Of a DNA stretch of 64,000 bases, positions 42,445 through 53,489 are shown one piece after another (the stretch's first letter is position 1; each line of letters begins with the position of its first letter). The translations under genes were made by a program, and so were the position numbers. Under the pieces are notes generated by a model. That model ran no database searches, was not told where the DNA came from, and worked only from the letters and a program-made list of their open reading frames with translations. Source of the stretch: Eriocheir sinensis (Eukaryota; Arthropoda; Malacostraca; Decapoda; Varunidae); assembly GCF_024679095.1 (NCBI RefSeq), contig NC_066520.1, forward strand, positions 17,729,831-17,793,830, given 5' to 3'.

Positions 42445-42705
42445 GCTCTCTTTCACGCCAATGTGCTGTATTCCTTCATCATTCTCTTTTTTTCATTCTT
42501 TCCTTCACGTCTTTCTGCCTCTTCTGCTTTGTGTCTATTGTCATTCCCTTTTCCCTATGTATGCTTTTCTTTTTCTCCTCGCCCTTTAACTTCACTCCTC
42601 TCTACCACGCCAATGTCTTTATATACTTCCTTCCCATCATCTTTTTTTTTACTCCATTCTTCATTACACGTCTGCCTGCTTCTCTCTGTGTGTCCATCGC
42701 AAGAA
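42445..42705 (+). repeat. Diverged tandem duplication, about 155 bp, pyrimidine-rich
   Basis: CTCTCTTTCACGCCAATGTG near 42448 and CTCTCTACCACGCCAATGTC near 42599 start two copies. Both then have TTCCTTC, ATCATTCTC or ATCATCTTT, TTCATTCTTTCCTTCACGTC or CCATTCTTCATTACACGTC, TGCCT and TGTGTCTAT or TGTGTCCAT. Confidence 0.8.
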
Positions 42706-43065
42706 TCGGCAAATCATCTCTCTTGGCTTAGCTTTTAATCGTCCGCTTATTGGTTGTTGAGTAACCTTGCCTGGCGGGGCGACGGGACAACCACGAGCCT
42801 TTGTCAAGGGGGTCGAGACGGGGCTGAGACGACTGACTGGTGGCCCCTTGTGGTAACCTTGCGTCCCTCTCTGCCTCTCCCCTTCCCTCCTTCCTTCCCT
42901 TACACCCGTCGCTGGCTCTCGGTTTGCCCCATGACTGCCATTCCTCTCCTCCCATTCGTTTATCCTGGTTGTGTTGTGTATTTGTTTGTTGTTATCGTAG
43001 ATTAGTCACTGGTTGGTTGCAAGGAATGGTAAAGCGAAGAGTAGTTTAGCTTTTAAGAATTTGTC
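42706..43065. other. Stretch with no recognised gene
   Basis: Ordinary to GC-rich composition; no repeat or gene seen. Confidence 0.35.
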
Positions 43066-43067
43066 GT

Positions 43068-43085
43068 TGTGTGTGTGTGTGTGTG
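43068..43085. repeat. Short (GT)n
   Basis: GT alternation of about 18 bases, then GGTGGGTGGC. Confidence 0.85.
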
Positions 43086-45030
43086 GGTGGGTGGCGAGAC
43101 GAGGCCTAACACTTGCTTTACACGTATGGGAGAGTTTTCCTGTTATGTAGCGCCCCTCCCCCTCCCCCCTCGCCCTCCCTCCGGCTGCCTGCCACATGCC
43201 CTGCTGTCCTGCCGCGCCTCAGCCGCCTCCCCTCACACCTGCTTCGTCGCCTTCATGATTATCGACCAGTCTTGAACTTGTCCTGGTTTCGTGTCCTCAA
43301 CATAATACGTTTAACCCAGATCAGTATAGTTTCAGTCCAGTTTTAGGTCACTTTGCCCTGGTTTTCTCCTCAAGGATAAGGGTCTTATCGTGCCGGGGCA
43401 CTGTTAGCAGTGGGGTCAGGGGAGCGCCTAGGGAGTGGTCATGAGTCGCCGGGTGATGAGTAATGGCAGGTGTTGTGGTGACCTTGGCGGGGCGGCGCGC
43501 ACGCTGGAGCGTTGGCGCCCGGAGCCTTGCTGAACATCTGGACCTTACAGGGAAAGTGCGCCGTGGGCCACGATGAACACTACGCTCTTGTGATATCCAG
43601 ATGTGATAATTTTACTATAAAACAACAAGGCAGGGCACAAATAACGGATCAAACAAGCAAGTAAACAAAAATATTACACAAAAAAGTGTGGCAAGGAGAC
43701 AGGACAGCAGACGCAGGGACGTCAGATAAAATCAGTGAGGCAAGGGACAGGGATGGCTAACCTTGGGAGGGTCAGACTCGGGCAGCCAGTGACTGTTGCC
43801 CCATGACCACTGGCGGCGGCTGTGTGAGTGTGGAGTGCCGCGACGCGGCCCCCAGGCGTCTGGCAGGCAGGGCAGGGCAGTGCACTGACCCGAGGAAGTT
43901 CATGCCTCGGTCACTAAGAGGATGAGAATCTGTCTAGTGACGGGATAGCGGTGCCTCGTCGTTTTCCTCCTCGGCATTGCACAAGATGCTCCCTGCACGG
44001 CCAGCCAGGCAGCCAGTCTGACGCGACCCTCCGCCGCCCGGTCACCGGGAGTAGCGGGGTTACACCTGCTTGCTCTCACCTTAACGATGCCAATAGTAAC
44101 AGGAAATAAAGCAAATAATTACGGTATAGGAGTATCAAATAAGTGAACTGTAGAGGCAGGCAATGCTCGCTATGAAAAAATGAAGCACAGCGATACTTTA
44201 GAGAGAGCTTCAGTTGTTGTGCGTGGCAGGTGTCGCTGGTCACCCGGGCACAAACAGTATGCGCCATCCCTCCCTCTCTGCCCCTCCTGCCGCGTTCCTC
44301 ACCCCGACCCCTTCCCCCCTCCCTCTCACCTTGCCCCCTCGCTCACCTTCAGCATAATTATAGGAGTACACACCTGAAATCTGTCCGGATCTCATTATTC
44401 CACAAATTTATATAATGACGTTGCCGGCTCGTCGCTTATATGGTTTACTCACTGTGTTACTCATCCTTGTTTTTCTCTTGCACAGGTAAGTGATCGGGCA
44501 AGGCTGGCGTGGGAGCAGGTTCCTGAGGGGTAAGTGTACTGTACTCTGCACCTGTGTAGCGGCGGCCCAGGTAACCAGCGACCCGTATGGTGCTAGAGGC
44601 TCTAATACCAGCTGCGTACACGGTTATCTCTTGCTGGTGTTATTATCATTAGATTTTTAGGATTATTTATTACTCCTGCAGCATATCTCGGCCTTTTTTC
44701 ACATTAATTAACCTGAAAATATGTCTAGACCTACCTGGTGATATCGGAGAGTTATACATCTGTCACTGCCACATCGAAGTCGTTCAGGAGGTTTTGGGGC
44801 TGATCTATGGAGCCGGTGAGCGAGGAGGAGGCGTGGTGGTGTCTGGCGCTGCTTCCTCCCTTAGTCCCACCCTCCTGCCCCCACCCCGTTCCCGCGTGAG
44901 GGTTACGTGCGGCTCTAGTACCGAGGGAAAGTCTGACCGCCGGAATACTGGCTGGGCGGGAGGCAGGCAGACAGGCAGAAGGCTTAGTGAACTCAGGCCG
45001 ACCCGTGCGTGAAGTGGAAGCCCCGTGTAT
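43086..45030. other. About 1.9 kb of mostly unique sequence, partly CpG-rich, no gene recognised
   Basis: This is the longest stretch with little tandem repetition. GC-rich pockets lie at 43470-43560, 43790-43880, 43985-44060 and 44800-45010. A splice-like CTCTTGCACAGGTAAGTGAT lies near 44476. No frame over 75 codons carries a recognisable domain. It could contain untranslated or regulatory sequence of a nearby gene; transcript evidence would decide. Confidence 0.4.
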
Positions 45031-45033
45031 AAC

Positions 45034-45620
45034 GTCCCTCTGCTTTGCCTGTGAGTCTCGTGTTAGTGTGTTGTGTTCGTGGCTATTCTTGGGCCTAAAT
45101 TGACGTTCCTATACGAGTACGCCTGCCAGGAATAAGAAGACAGTGCTGCATATTGTCTTCTCCGTTGACGTCGCTCTGTTTTGTCTGTGAGTCCATAATA
45201 CTTTGTTGTGGTGTGTTCGTGGCTATTCTTGGGTTTAAATTGAAGTTCCTATACGAGTACGCCTGCCAGGAATAAGAAGACAGTGCTGCATATCGTATCC
45301 TCCGTTGACGTCGCTCTGTTTTGTCTGTGAGGCCATATTACTTTGTTGTGGTGTGTTTCCGGTCTTTCCTTGAGCTAAACTGAGGTTCCTATAAGAGTAT
45401 TGCTTCCAGGATTAAGAGGGCATTGCTGTTTACTCATTGACGTCACTCTGTTTTTGTCTGCGACCCGCTCATTACCGGTGTTGTGGTGTGTTGTGTCCGT
45501 GACTATTGGCGCTAAATTGAGGTCCACATGCGAGTACGTCTGCCAGGGTTAAGAAAACAGTACTGCATACCCCATTGACACCGCCCTAGTTTACGCCCAA
45601 GTCCTTTGTGTAGCTGGTTC
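45034..45620 (+). repeat. Tandem repeat, period about 132-149 bp, 4 to 5 diverged copies
   Basis: GTCCCTCTGCTTTGCCTGTG (45034), GTCGCTCTGTTTTGTCTGTG (45171), GTCGCTCTGTTTTGTCTGTG (45310) and GTCACTCTGTTTTTGTCTGC (45442) head successive units. Each then has GTGTGTTCGTGGCTATT or a variant, AAATTGAGGTTCCTATACGA or a variant, GTACGCCTGCCAGG and AAGACAGTGCTGCAT. Copies 2 and 3 are the most alike; the array decays outward. Confidence 0.95.
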
Positions 45621-46120
45621 TGTACGAGGTCTTTAATAATTAACATCGGAGGCTCGTATATGGATAACCACAACTAAGCTCTACCCTTACGCGACCCTTA
45701 GTTTAACCTACACTAATAGATGAACCTTAACCTAACAATCTCTAGGTTTTGATTTTGACGAGCCTTGGTTTTGGGGTCCCGTCTCATCCTCAGCCGTTTC
45801 ATCCTCCGTTCCGTCTCATCTCCGTCATCCTTCATCCAGTTTCTTGGTCTCAGCAGCCGCGGGAGGAGCGCATCACCTTCCCCCTCACGGCCACGCTGAC
45901 GCAAGGTATTTAAGAGGTGGTTGAGGAGCCTCTTTCCCAACCTTCGATGGCTGTCGCTGCAGTTTCTTTGGCCTCCCCGCGAACGTAAAGTCTGGCATTG
46001 AGGGGGAAAGACATGTGCCGGTGATTAGCTCGGAAACCACAGTTGAAGAAAGTGCACGTAATGAATGCTCTCACCCTGCCCATAACGTGTTCCCTGGAGG
46101 TTGCAGTTGCGTGAAGTTAC
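45621..46120. other. Stretch with no recognised gene
   Basis: A minus-strand frame of 75 codons over 45713-45940 is rich in K/R and has no recognised domain. AACCTAACAATC-type strings near 45718 are isolated. Confidence 0.35.
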
Positions 46121-46124
46121 TCAA

Positions 46125-46625
46125 TAAAATCCCTTATCCATAAAGAACGCTAGAAAATCCCTTAAACTGTGGTGGACTACTCCAGAAAACCCCTAAATCC
46201 ACAATAACTTACTCTAGAAAATCCCTAAATCCACAATAACTTGCTCTAGAAAATCCCTAAATCCACGATAACTTACTCTAGAAAACCCCTAAATCCACAA
46301 TAACTTACTCTAGAAAATCCCTAAATCCATAATGAACTGTAGAAAATTCATAAATGCATACTGAACTTACTCTAGAATGCCCTTCCCTAATCCATAATGA
46401 GCTTACTCTAGAAACCCCGAAATCCATATCGAACTTACTCTTGAAAATCCCTAAATCTATATCGAACTTACTCTAGAAACCCCTAAATCCATAATGAGCT
46501 CACTCTAGAAATCCCTAAATCCATATCGAACTTACTCTTGAAAATCCCTAAATCCATATCAAACTTACTCTACAAACCCCTAGATCCATATCGAATTTAC
46601 CTACTTTAGAAAATCTTTAAATTCA
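46125..46625 (+). repeat. 32-33-bp minisatellite, about 14-15 copies, degenerate
   Basis: The core TCTAGAAAATCCCTAAATCC, followed by ACAATAACTTAC or ATATCGAACTTAC, repeats every 32-34 bp. Several variant classes (TCTAGAAACCCC, TCTTGAAAATCC) alternate between 46430 and 46590, giving a local higher-order pattern. Confidence 0.93.
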
Positions 46626-46931
46626 TAATGTTAGATGTATTAAAATTTCTACTTAACGTCTTTGCCTTGAACTACTAAAACGCGACTATTACCATTCTAA
46701 AGAGAGGATGTTTGGCGTAGTCAGTCATTCCACTTCTTAAATTCATGGAAAGTGGAGTGAGTCGCGTAACCTTGAAAGCCTCGGCAGGTAAACTTGGGTT
46801 AAAGAGGACGATCAGCTCAGCCTCAGCTCACTCAGGTGCCGGGCAGTCCGCGGGGCAGCCTCTGCGTCAAGTGAGTCATGCGCTGCACCTGAGAACAGAC
46901 GGCGATTGACCACACCTGAAAAAGCCCGAAA

Positions 46932-46975
46932 TTCATGGACCAAAGAAGGCAGCTCAAGGAAAAACATAAATAAAT
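46932..46975 (-). mobile_element. Possible LINE 3'-tail scrap
   Basis: CCAAAGAAGGCAGCTCAAGG resembles CAAAGGAGGCAGCTCAAGGG in the LINE tail at 7518. The neighbouring A-rich sequence to 47105 with TAGCCCG and CACCTCAAGGG may be further decayed tail. Short and uncertain. Confidence 0.35.
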
Positions 46976-47159
46976 AAAAAGAAAGAAAAGAAAAAATAAC
47001 AAGACGGTAAAAACAACAAGAAAACTAAACCACATGATACAAAAATAGCCCGAAAAAATGCACCTCAAGGGAAGAAAGAAAAGAAAAGAAAAAGGAAAAT
47101 GAAACAAGAAGAACAAACGGCATGATCGTGTCCACTTACTATGAACAGAAGACGTAAAA

Positions 47160-47226
47160 CATACAAACATACATACATTCATACATACATACATACATGC
47201 ATTTATACATACATACATACATACGT
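47160..47226 (+). repeat. (ACAT)n microsatellite
   Basis: ACATACAAAC and ATACATAC repeats with a few substitutions, about 65 bases. Confidence 0.94.
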
Positions 47227-47585
47227 CTCTGTGCAGATCTATGTATACACACGAGGAAGCATTACACCCAACTTCCTCACACTCCCACACACACACACCT
47301 CTTCCCCCACTCCCGTCACGGCTTGGCTCGTTCAACATCACACAATTTTTTTTCCTGAAGGCGGAAACTCGCGTATTCTTCCTCCTGCCACTAACCTTCC
47401 GTCTTGTGGTCGATTCCCAGGCCTGCATCTTCTCCCCTAGTCACGGAAGCGTCTTAAATAACATATACAACATGAAAGAATGTAAAGACGTAAGCTTGCT
47501 AGGATTCACGATAGCCAAGCGAGGAATATGGTTGTGAATGGGGGGAAGGGAGAGGGAGAGGAGGGAGAGAGCAGGTGTTATGTGG
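47227..47585. other. Stretch with no recognised gene
   Basis: CACACAC at 47288-47299; purine-rich from 47538. No gene is recognised. Confidence 0.35.
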
Positions 47586-47855
47586 TGTGTGTGTGTGTGT
47601 GATGAGAGTGGTGGTGCAATAAGAGGCTTGTGGTGGGGGTGGATGCGGTTGAGATGTGAGTGGAGGTGATGGTGGTGGTGGTGGTAGTGGTGGTGATGGT
47701 GGGGTTGGGGTTTAGTGTGAGGACCGTAATGAGGACTGAGGAAGGGAGAAATCAGACTCTGAGAAGATTGGGAGAGGTGGAACTGCGTAGAGGAGAGGGA
47801 AGGGTGAGACGGAAGAGGAATTTGGTAAGCTGGTGGTGGTGGTGGTGGTGGAATT
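47585..47855 (+). repeat. GT tract and GGT-rich repeats
   Basis: GT alternation at 47585-47600, GGTGGTGGTGGTGGTAGTGG near 47668, and GGTGGTGGTGGTGGTGG near 47834. Confidence 0.88.
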
Positions 47856-48184
47856 GCGGGGCCGGAGGGAAGTGAAAGAAGCAAGAACGCGCGAGAGAGA
47901 GGTATTAAAGAGATAGAACGAGGAAAGTAAGGGAAAGAAAAACGAGAATATGGCGGTAGTTTCAGTGGTTGGGGCGCGATGAAGACACGGAAAAAGCGAA
48001 AGGGGAGGATGAAAGTAGGAGAGATAAAACGGAGGTAAGAAGAGAATAAAGAGGAAGGAGAACGGGAAGAGGTGGATGACTGAACAGAGCGACGGGAAGA
48101 GAGAAAGAAGGAAGTGTAACAGCGAAGCAGGAAGAGGAGGAGGAGGAGGAGGTGGAGGTGGGATTTAGCGACGAGGGAGAGGGT

Positions 48185-48220
<36 letters not shown>

Positions 48221-48370
48221 ACATATTTTCTCCCACCTCCTCTTCTTCCTCTTCCTCCTCCTCAAGTCGTAGCACGTCTGAGGGCTGTGTAGTGACGTCG
48301 TTCAGGTAATGGCGGGACCGTTTAGGTTTGTTGTGGCGCCCATCCAAGAGAGGAGCGAGGTGCAATAGGG
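47856..48370 (+). repeat. Polypurine stretch with a (CA)n tract
   Basis: Purine-rich GAAGGAGAACGGGAAGAGG-type DNA to 48185, pure CA alternation at 48187-48219, then a pyrimidine segment CCTCCTCTTCTTCCTC at 48236-48262. Confidence 0.8.
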
Positions 48371-49275
48371 GAAAAATGCCAACGGAGGGAAGGGAGGATG
48401 GAAGGGATAACGTGTGGCCGAGAAACTAAAAAAAGAAGGGAAGGTGAGGTGAGTTGCTGGGGAAAAGGGGACTAAGGAAAGGTATAGAGAGAGGGAGAGA
48501 AGTGAATATAGATGATAGCGGAAAATGGGAGGGAAGAATTAAGGGATAACTTGTATATGTGTGGGATAAGGGAGAACAGGTGAAAGTTGGTGGGAGAAAA
48601 GAACTAAAGACAGAGATAAGATAGATGTTGATAGCGGGAAATAGAAGGAAAGATAGAAAGAAGGATGAAACAGATTGTTAGAGGAAATAACAAAAAGGAT
48701 AAAGTGTATGATAGAGAAAACAAAAAATAACGAAAGGTAAGTTACTAGGGAAAAGAACTAAAGAAAGGGAGAATAGATGTTGATGGTAAAATACAAAATA
48801 CGAAGTGAAAGAAGGAAGGCGGATAAAGTGTGTGAAGGAAGAAGTAAAAGAAAGAAGGTTAGAATTACCGGGTGAAAGAACTTCACGACGGAGACAGAGA
48901 GAGAGGAAGATAAATGTTGACAGCGGAAAATACTGAGGAGAAGAAAGAAAGAAGGATAAAACGAGAGGCAGAGAAACTAAAAAAAAAAAAAAACGTAAAA
49001 ATCAGGAAAGGTGTGAATTACTGGGGGGAAAGAACTTAAAGGAAGACATAGATAAACGAAGATAGATGTTGATGGCGGAAGATACTAAAGAAAGGAAGCA
49101 GGATAAAGCGAGCAATAGAGAAAGAAGAGGAAAAAAGTCTTGCTGATGGGAAGAACATCAGAACAGAGAAGATAGATGTTGATGGCGGAAAATACGGAGG
49201 GAAGAAAGAAAGAAAGATGGGTAAAACGTGTGGTGCAAGAACTAAAAGAGGGAGGCGAGTGTTGCTGGGGGGATC
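48371..49275 (+). repeat. Degenerate purine-rich tandem repeat, period about 110-150 bp, 6 to 7 copies
   Basis: AGATGTTGATGGCGGAAAAT-like motifs near 48510, 48625, 48777, 48914, 49063 and 49175. Each is followed by GAAGAAAGAAAGAAGGATAA or a variant, AACGTGTG, GAGAAACTAAA, a TTACTGGGG or TTGCTGGGG motif, and AAGAACT. The two last copies are most similar. Confidence 0.9.
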
Positions 49276-49312
49276 GAACTGAGGACCAAGGAAAGGGAGA
49301 AGGAAGGGTAGG

Positions 49313-49416
<104 letters not shown>

Positions 49417-49519
49417 TGCCTCCGTTGCAGTGTCTTCCCGAGGTGAACTTTTCGTGTTGTCTCGCCCGTTCTTCCGTGACAAAAGAGAAGAAACAGAGTG
49501 GAAAGGAGCTACGTTTAGA

Positions 49520-49905
49520 GGGAAAGAAAGAAAGAAAGACCACCCCCACCCAGTACACAGTTAAAAGAGAAGAAAAGGAAAGAAAAACACTGCTAAGAGA
49601 AAAGACAAGGAAAGAAACACAGCTAGAAGTAAAGAAAGGAAAAAAGCTGCAGAAAGATAAGAAAAGAAAAACAACAAAAGGGAAAGAAGAGGAAGGAAAA
49701 ACACTGCTGAAAGAAAAGAAAGGGAAAACACAGCGATAAGAAAAGGAAAGGAAAGAAAAAAATGCAAAAAGAAAATTAAAAAAAGGAAAAACACTTAAAG
49801 AAAAGGAAAGCAAAGAAAAACAGCTAATAGAGGAAAAAAGGGAAAGAAAACACTGATGAAACAAAAGAAAACGAAAGAAAAACTGCTGCAAGAAAAAAAA
49901 ACAGG
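49520..49905 (+). repeat. A/G-rich degenerate minisatellite, period about 40 bp
   Basis: AAAACACTGCTAAGAGAAAA, AAACACAGCTAGAAGTAAAG, AAAAAGCTGCAGAAAGATAA, AAACACTGCTGAAAGAAAAG, AAACACAGCGATAAG and AAACACTGATGAAAC recur every 35-45 bp with GGAAAG between. About nine units. Confidence 0.85.
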
Positions 49906-50288
49906 TTGTGAACGAGAACGTGAGCCTGAACGAAGATATTTTTTGTTCCTTACGTGTTCTCTTGCTCCTGTAAATACCGGTAATTGTTGAATCTTCGTTT
50001 ATATCCAAGTTTTCTGTATATATTGTATGCACTACCCACTTACCATTACCGTGCGCCCTCTGTATGATTATTGATGCGCATGACAGGTGTGCTTGGAACA
50101 GGTGTCGCTAATCTATGACGTTTATTCTACCCCCTCAGTCAGTAGCAGTTTGATAAGAGGAACAAGGGTAATACTGTTCTCTTATAAGTTTAGTCTCTCA
50201 TTACTTGCTTCGTACTGTTCCACTCTCCCACTTGTGGATAAAATAGTAATAGACCCAACTCTCCCCCTCCCCCTTTCCTTCACACCCA

Positions 50289-50290
<2 letters not shown>
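49906..50290. other. Stretch with no recognised gene
   Basis: Ordinary sequence; no feature seen. Confidence 0.35.

Positions 50291-50291
<1 letters not shown>

Positions 50292-50325
<34 letters not shown>
50292..50325. repeat. (CA)n microsatellite
   Basis: Pure CA alternation of about 33 bases. Confidence 0.96.
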
Positions 50326-50327
<2 letters not shown>

Positions 50328-50404
50328 CTATGAACTCTCCTCCTCACTGCACTCAGGCGCTCTTGGTTTCGAGTTACGATGATTATTTTCTCATGAAGCC
50401 CCGC

Positions 50405-50476
50405 TAGTCAGTCAGTCAATCAGTCAGTCACCCACAGTCGTCGTGCCTCCTGTCAGTCAGTCAATCAGTCACTTCC
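50405..50476 (+). repeat. (TCAG)n-type short repeat
   Basis: AGTCAGTCAGTCAATCAGTC near 50407 recurs as GTCAGTCAGTCAATCAGTCA near 50453. Confidence 0.88.
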
Positions 50477-50725
50477 CCGCCAGTCACGCAGCGAGGCACT
50501 TGAGCAGCACTAATGTTTCACTGACTCACTCTTCCTCCTCCTCCTCCGCCGCCCACTTTATGATGAGACAAGACAAGAGTTCGTCTCCCTAAGATCATCG
50601 CCCTGAGTCTTCTTTTCTTAAGCTTGTCGTAGTGAGGTCATCCTTCTCCCTATTGCACGTCATCTCTCCATCCTCATCCTCATCCTCTCCGTCCCCCACT
50701 CCATCCTAAAACTCATTCCCCCACA

Positions 50726-50852
50726 TTTTATTTTATTTTTTTATTTACAGCAGAGGAGTCAGTTCAAGGGCATAAAAAAAGGGAACATGTGAAAAAAGCC
50801 CGCTACTCACTCCTCCTAAAAAGAGATAGAGGAGTTACCGAAAGATAGGGCA
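50726..50852 (-). mobile_element. LINE 3'-tail fragment
   Basis: On the minus strand: CCTATCTTTCGGTAACTCCT, TTTTTAGGAGGAGTGAGTAG, CGGGCTTTTTTC, TATGCCCTTGAACTGACTCC and TCTGCTGTAAATAAA. It matches the tail of the LINE at 15177 from the stop-codon region to the A-rich end, as does the copy at 7486. Confidence 0.78.
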
Positions 50853-50879
50853 ATTTCCCTTCACCCCACAAAAACTTTC

Positions 50880-51205
50880 CACCCATTTCAGTCCCCAACC
50901 TCATTTTAGGGTCTTTTCACCCCCACACACTTGTCTCCTCCCCACAGAAAGTCAATTAAAACTTCTTATTAAACCTACATTCAACTCTCAAGCCCCACAC
51001 TTCCCTCCATCCATCCTAAAAGACAGTCCTTCGTAGCCCCTTTCTCCCCATCAACCCCCACATTCTAAAGCTTTCCCATGCCCCACCCCGAAAGACAGTC
51101 CTTTAAAACCCCTTCTCCCCATCAAACCCACATTTAAAGCTCGCATAACCCCATACTCTCTTCCCTTCACCCCGCAACGACAGCCCTTCCCTGCCCCTCA
51201 TTCCC
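50880..51205 (+). repeat. C-rich degenerate repeat, period about 60-75 bp
   Basis: GACAGTCCTTCGTAGCCCCT (near 51024), GACAGTCCTTTAAAACCCCT (near 51093) and GACAGCCCTTCCCTGCCCCT (near 51179), with CCCCATCAACCCCCACATTC and CCCCATCAAACCCACATTTA between them. Confidence 0.8.
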
Positions 51206-51700
51206 CTTCTACCAAGCTAGGTTTTATTTCGAACCTGGAAGACTTTTAACCATTGTCACGACGCTGCCTCCTCACGCTCCGTCGCCATCTCCACCGTTGC
51301 CTCGGCCTCTGATGATGTGTTCTCCTCCTCCTCTCCCTCCTCCTCCTCACCGCTGCCGTCCTCCCCGACCTCGCCACAGTCCCAGACATTACTTCCGGTG
51401 TGTTCTCTGTCTGTTTTCTCTGCTCCGACGCGCCTCAAACTCTCCCCCGAGCAAGAAAAAAGGTAGAAAATAATGCTAATCACTTTGCCATGGGCCTAGG
51501 CTACCCACCCACCGCTTGTCAATGGGCGCGGCGGGGCGGTGGGAGGTGGGGCGAGCTGCGGGCGACGTTAGGTTGAGATTGAGGTTGAGTCAGTCGGGGT
51601 TTGCCAGCGGAGGATGTTGTCATTCTTGCCTGTCACGCGCTTAATTTGTTTTTGTGTGATTCTGTATAATGAAGGAACTCAGAAGTGGGTGGGTGTTGGG
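51206..51700. other. Stretch with no recognised gene; a CpG-rich pocket
   Basis: 51240-51440 is rich in CG dinucleotides and CTCCTCCTC; the minus-strand frame over it (75 codons) is E/G-rich low complexity. Confidence 0.35.
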
Positions 51701-51703
51701 GGG

Positions 51704-51705
51704 GG

Positions 51706-51737
<32 letters not shown>
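51704..51737. repeat. (GT)n microsatellite
   Basis: GT alternation of about 33 bases. Confidence 0.96.
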
Positions 51738-51739
<2 letters not shown>

Positions 51740-51854
51740 TGGCCATTTATCAAGACCCTCGTAATTATATAACTAGTATCTTTTCCTCTATGATCGGGGA
51801 AACTGGACTGCTATTAAGGCATCAGTAAAGTTTATGATCTACGGTAGCCCAGCA

Positions 51855-51864
51855 ACACACACAC

Positions 51865-51921
<57 letters not shown>
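51855..51921. repeat. (CA)n microsatellite
   Basis: CA alternation with one GC interruption, about 66 bases. Confidence 0.97.
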
Positions 51922-51922
<1 letters not shown>

Positions 51923-51929
51923 TCCCTAC

Positions 51930-52460
51930 ATGTCTCGCCTCACCCTCCTGCCCCCTACTCTCACACCCTTCCCCTTCCTTCCCCTTCCCTCTCCCTTCCA
52001 CACCCATATTTTTCTACACCTTCCCTTCTCCCTCCCTCCCCTTCTTACCCTTCATCGTCCCTTCCCTCCCTTCCCCTTTCTTCTTCCTCCCCTTTCACAC
52101 CTATCCCTACCTTCCTCTTATTTACACTTGCCGTTACTACATCCTCAAGCACCCCCTCCCTATTTATTCCCCCTTCCCTTGCATCCCATCCTTAATTCCC
52201 TTCTGCCACTCCCTTTCCCCCCCTCTATACTCCTTCATCACATATGCATTCCTTACTCCACCCAGCTTATCTCCTCACCCACCCACTCCACTCCCCTCGC
52301 CCTACCTGTCCTGTCTGCCACTCCCTTTTTCTTACGCTTCCCTTCCCCCTGACACCGCTTTCCACTCCCTGGTCCTTTGTCCCACTCAGAAATCAGTCAC
52401 AGTTTCCACGTCTTGAATCCCTATTGTTCTCCTTACCTCCTCCCCCTCCCTCTCCATGTC
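51930..52460 (+). repeat. Polypyrimidine/C-rich tract
   Basis: CCCCTTCCTTCCCC, CTCCCTCCCCTTC and similar motifs over about 500 bp with few purines on the + strand. Purine-poor open frames are artefacts. Confidence 0.7.
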
Positions 52461-52699
52461 TTTTATTTATAGTACAGAAGGCAAGGTTAAGGTAGAACTA
52501 ACCAAAAGATTAAGTCACCAAAATGTCTTTAAGTTCGTATGGAAAGGCGTGAAAGACATTATCAGTTTAACACCTGTGCCGTTTTTGTTTGTTTTCTCCT
52601 TAATACACTTTCTAAACTAAGCTTTCATACATTTATTTTTCACTTTATATAATTTTTGTTTTACCCATCCAGCCAGTCCATCCGTCAATGCATTTTTCA

Positions 52700-53255
52700 C
52701 ATCAACATTCCCTCTTTTTTTTTCCCCACCTTTCTTCACATCTCTTATTTCTTCCTCCTTTTAGCATTCCTCTGCACTCCCAATCCTCCATCTTCACACA
52801 CTTCGCTCTTTCCTTTTTTTTTTTTTTTTTTCCTGGTCTATTACTACGCTCTCCACACACTTCTTTTTCCCACCTTTCTCCACGCCTCCAATTCTTCGCT
52901 CCCTCCCTAACACACCAAATTTCTTTCATCAAGCATTCTTCTGCACTCCGAAACTTACAGCCTCACACACCTCGCCTTTTCCTTTCCCCTCCTCCCTGTG
53001 TCTATTGCTATACTTTCCACACAATTTACTCCTTTCCCGACCCTGATGTTTCTTCCCCTCCCTAACACACCCATTTCCTCCTTTAAGCATTCCTCTGCAC
53101 TCTTTTAATCCTTCCATCCACACACTCGCTTCTCTCTACCAAGTATTTTACTATACTTTCCCCGCACTTTACTCCTTCTTTCCCCACCTTTCTCCACGCC
53201 TCTAATGTTTCCTCCCCTCCCTAACACACCCATTTCCTCCTTTAAGCATTCACCT
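52700..53255 (+). repeat. Tandem repeat, period 154-169 bp, about 3.5 copies
   Basis: GCATTCCTCTGCACTCC-type motifs start at 52764, 52933, 53087 and 53246. Each unit also carries CACACACCTCGC or CACACACTTCGC, a CTATTGCTATACTTTCCACA or CTATTACTACGCTCTCCACA segment, TTACTCC, and TTCTTCCCCTCCCTAACACA. Neighbouring units are clearly diverged. The second unit (52924-53056) has a near-identical inverted copy at 54507-54639. Confidence 0.93.
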
Positions 53256-53489
53256 GCCCTCCACCTGCTCTCCTCGCCTCCACCTTCCTCACCCCACCTC
53301 GATCTGCCTTCTCCTCCCATTCCCCCGCCCTGGCTGTACCCCGTGACCGCTCCCTCCTCGCCTCCCTCCTCCCCTGAGTTTGCGTGGTTGTGGTTCTTGC
53401 TCATCCTTCCCCCCAAGCGAAGAGTGAGGGTTGGGAAGGGAGGTGGGAGCGAGGTTGGCCGCGTGACTGACTGAAAAGGCTTCCGTAGA

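Noticed and set aside
47441..48265. A 274-codon minus-strand frame rich in P, S and H
   Set aside because: It reads through GGT and polypurine repeats and a CA tract; its composition follows the repeats.
52688..53065. Similar peptide strings at 52.7-53.1 kb (plus strand) and 54.5-54.7 kb (minus strand), suggesting a conserved protein
   Set aside because: The similarity is at the DNA level over the 133-bp repeat copy and includes non-coding bases; it reflects duplication, not protein conservation.
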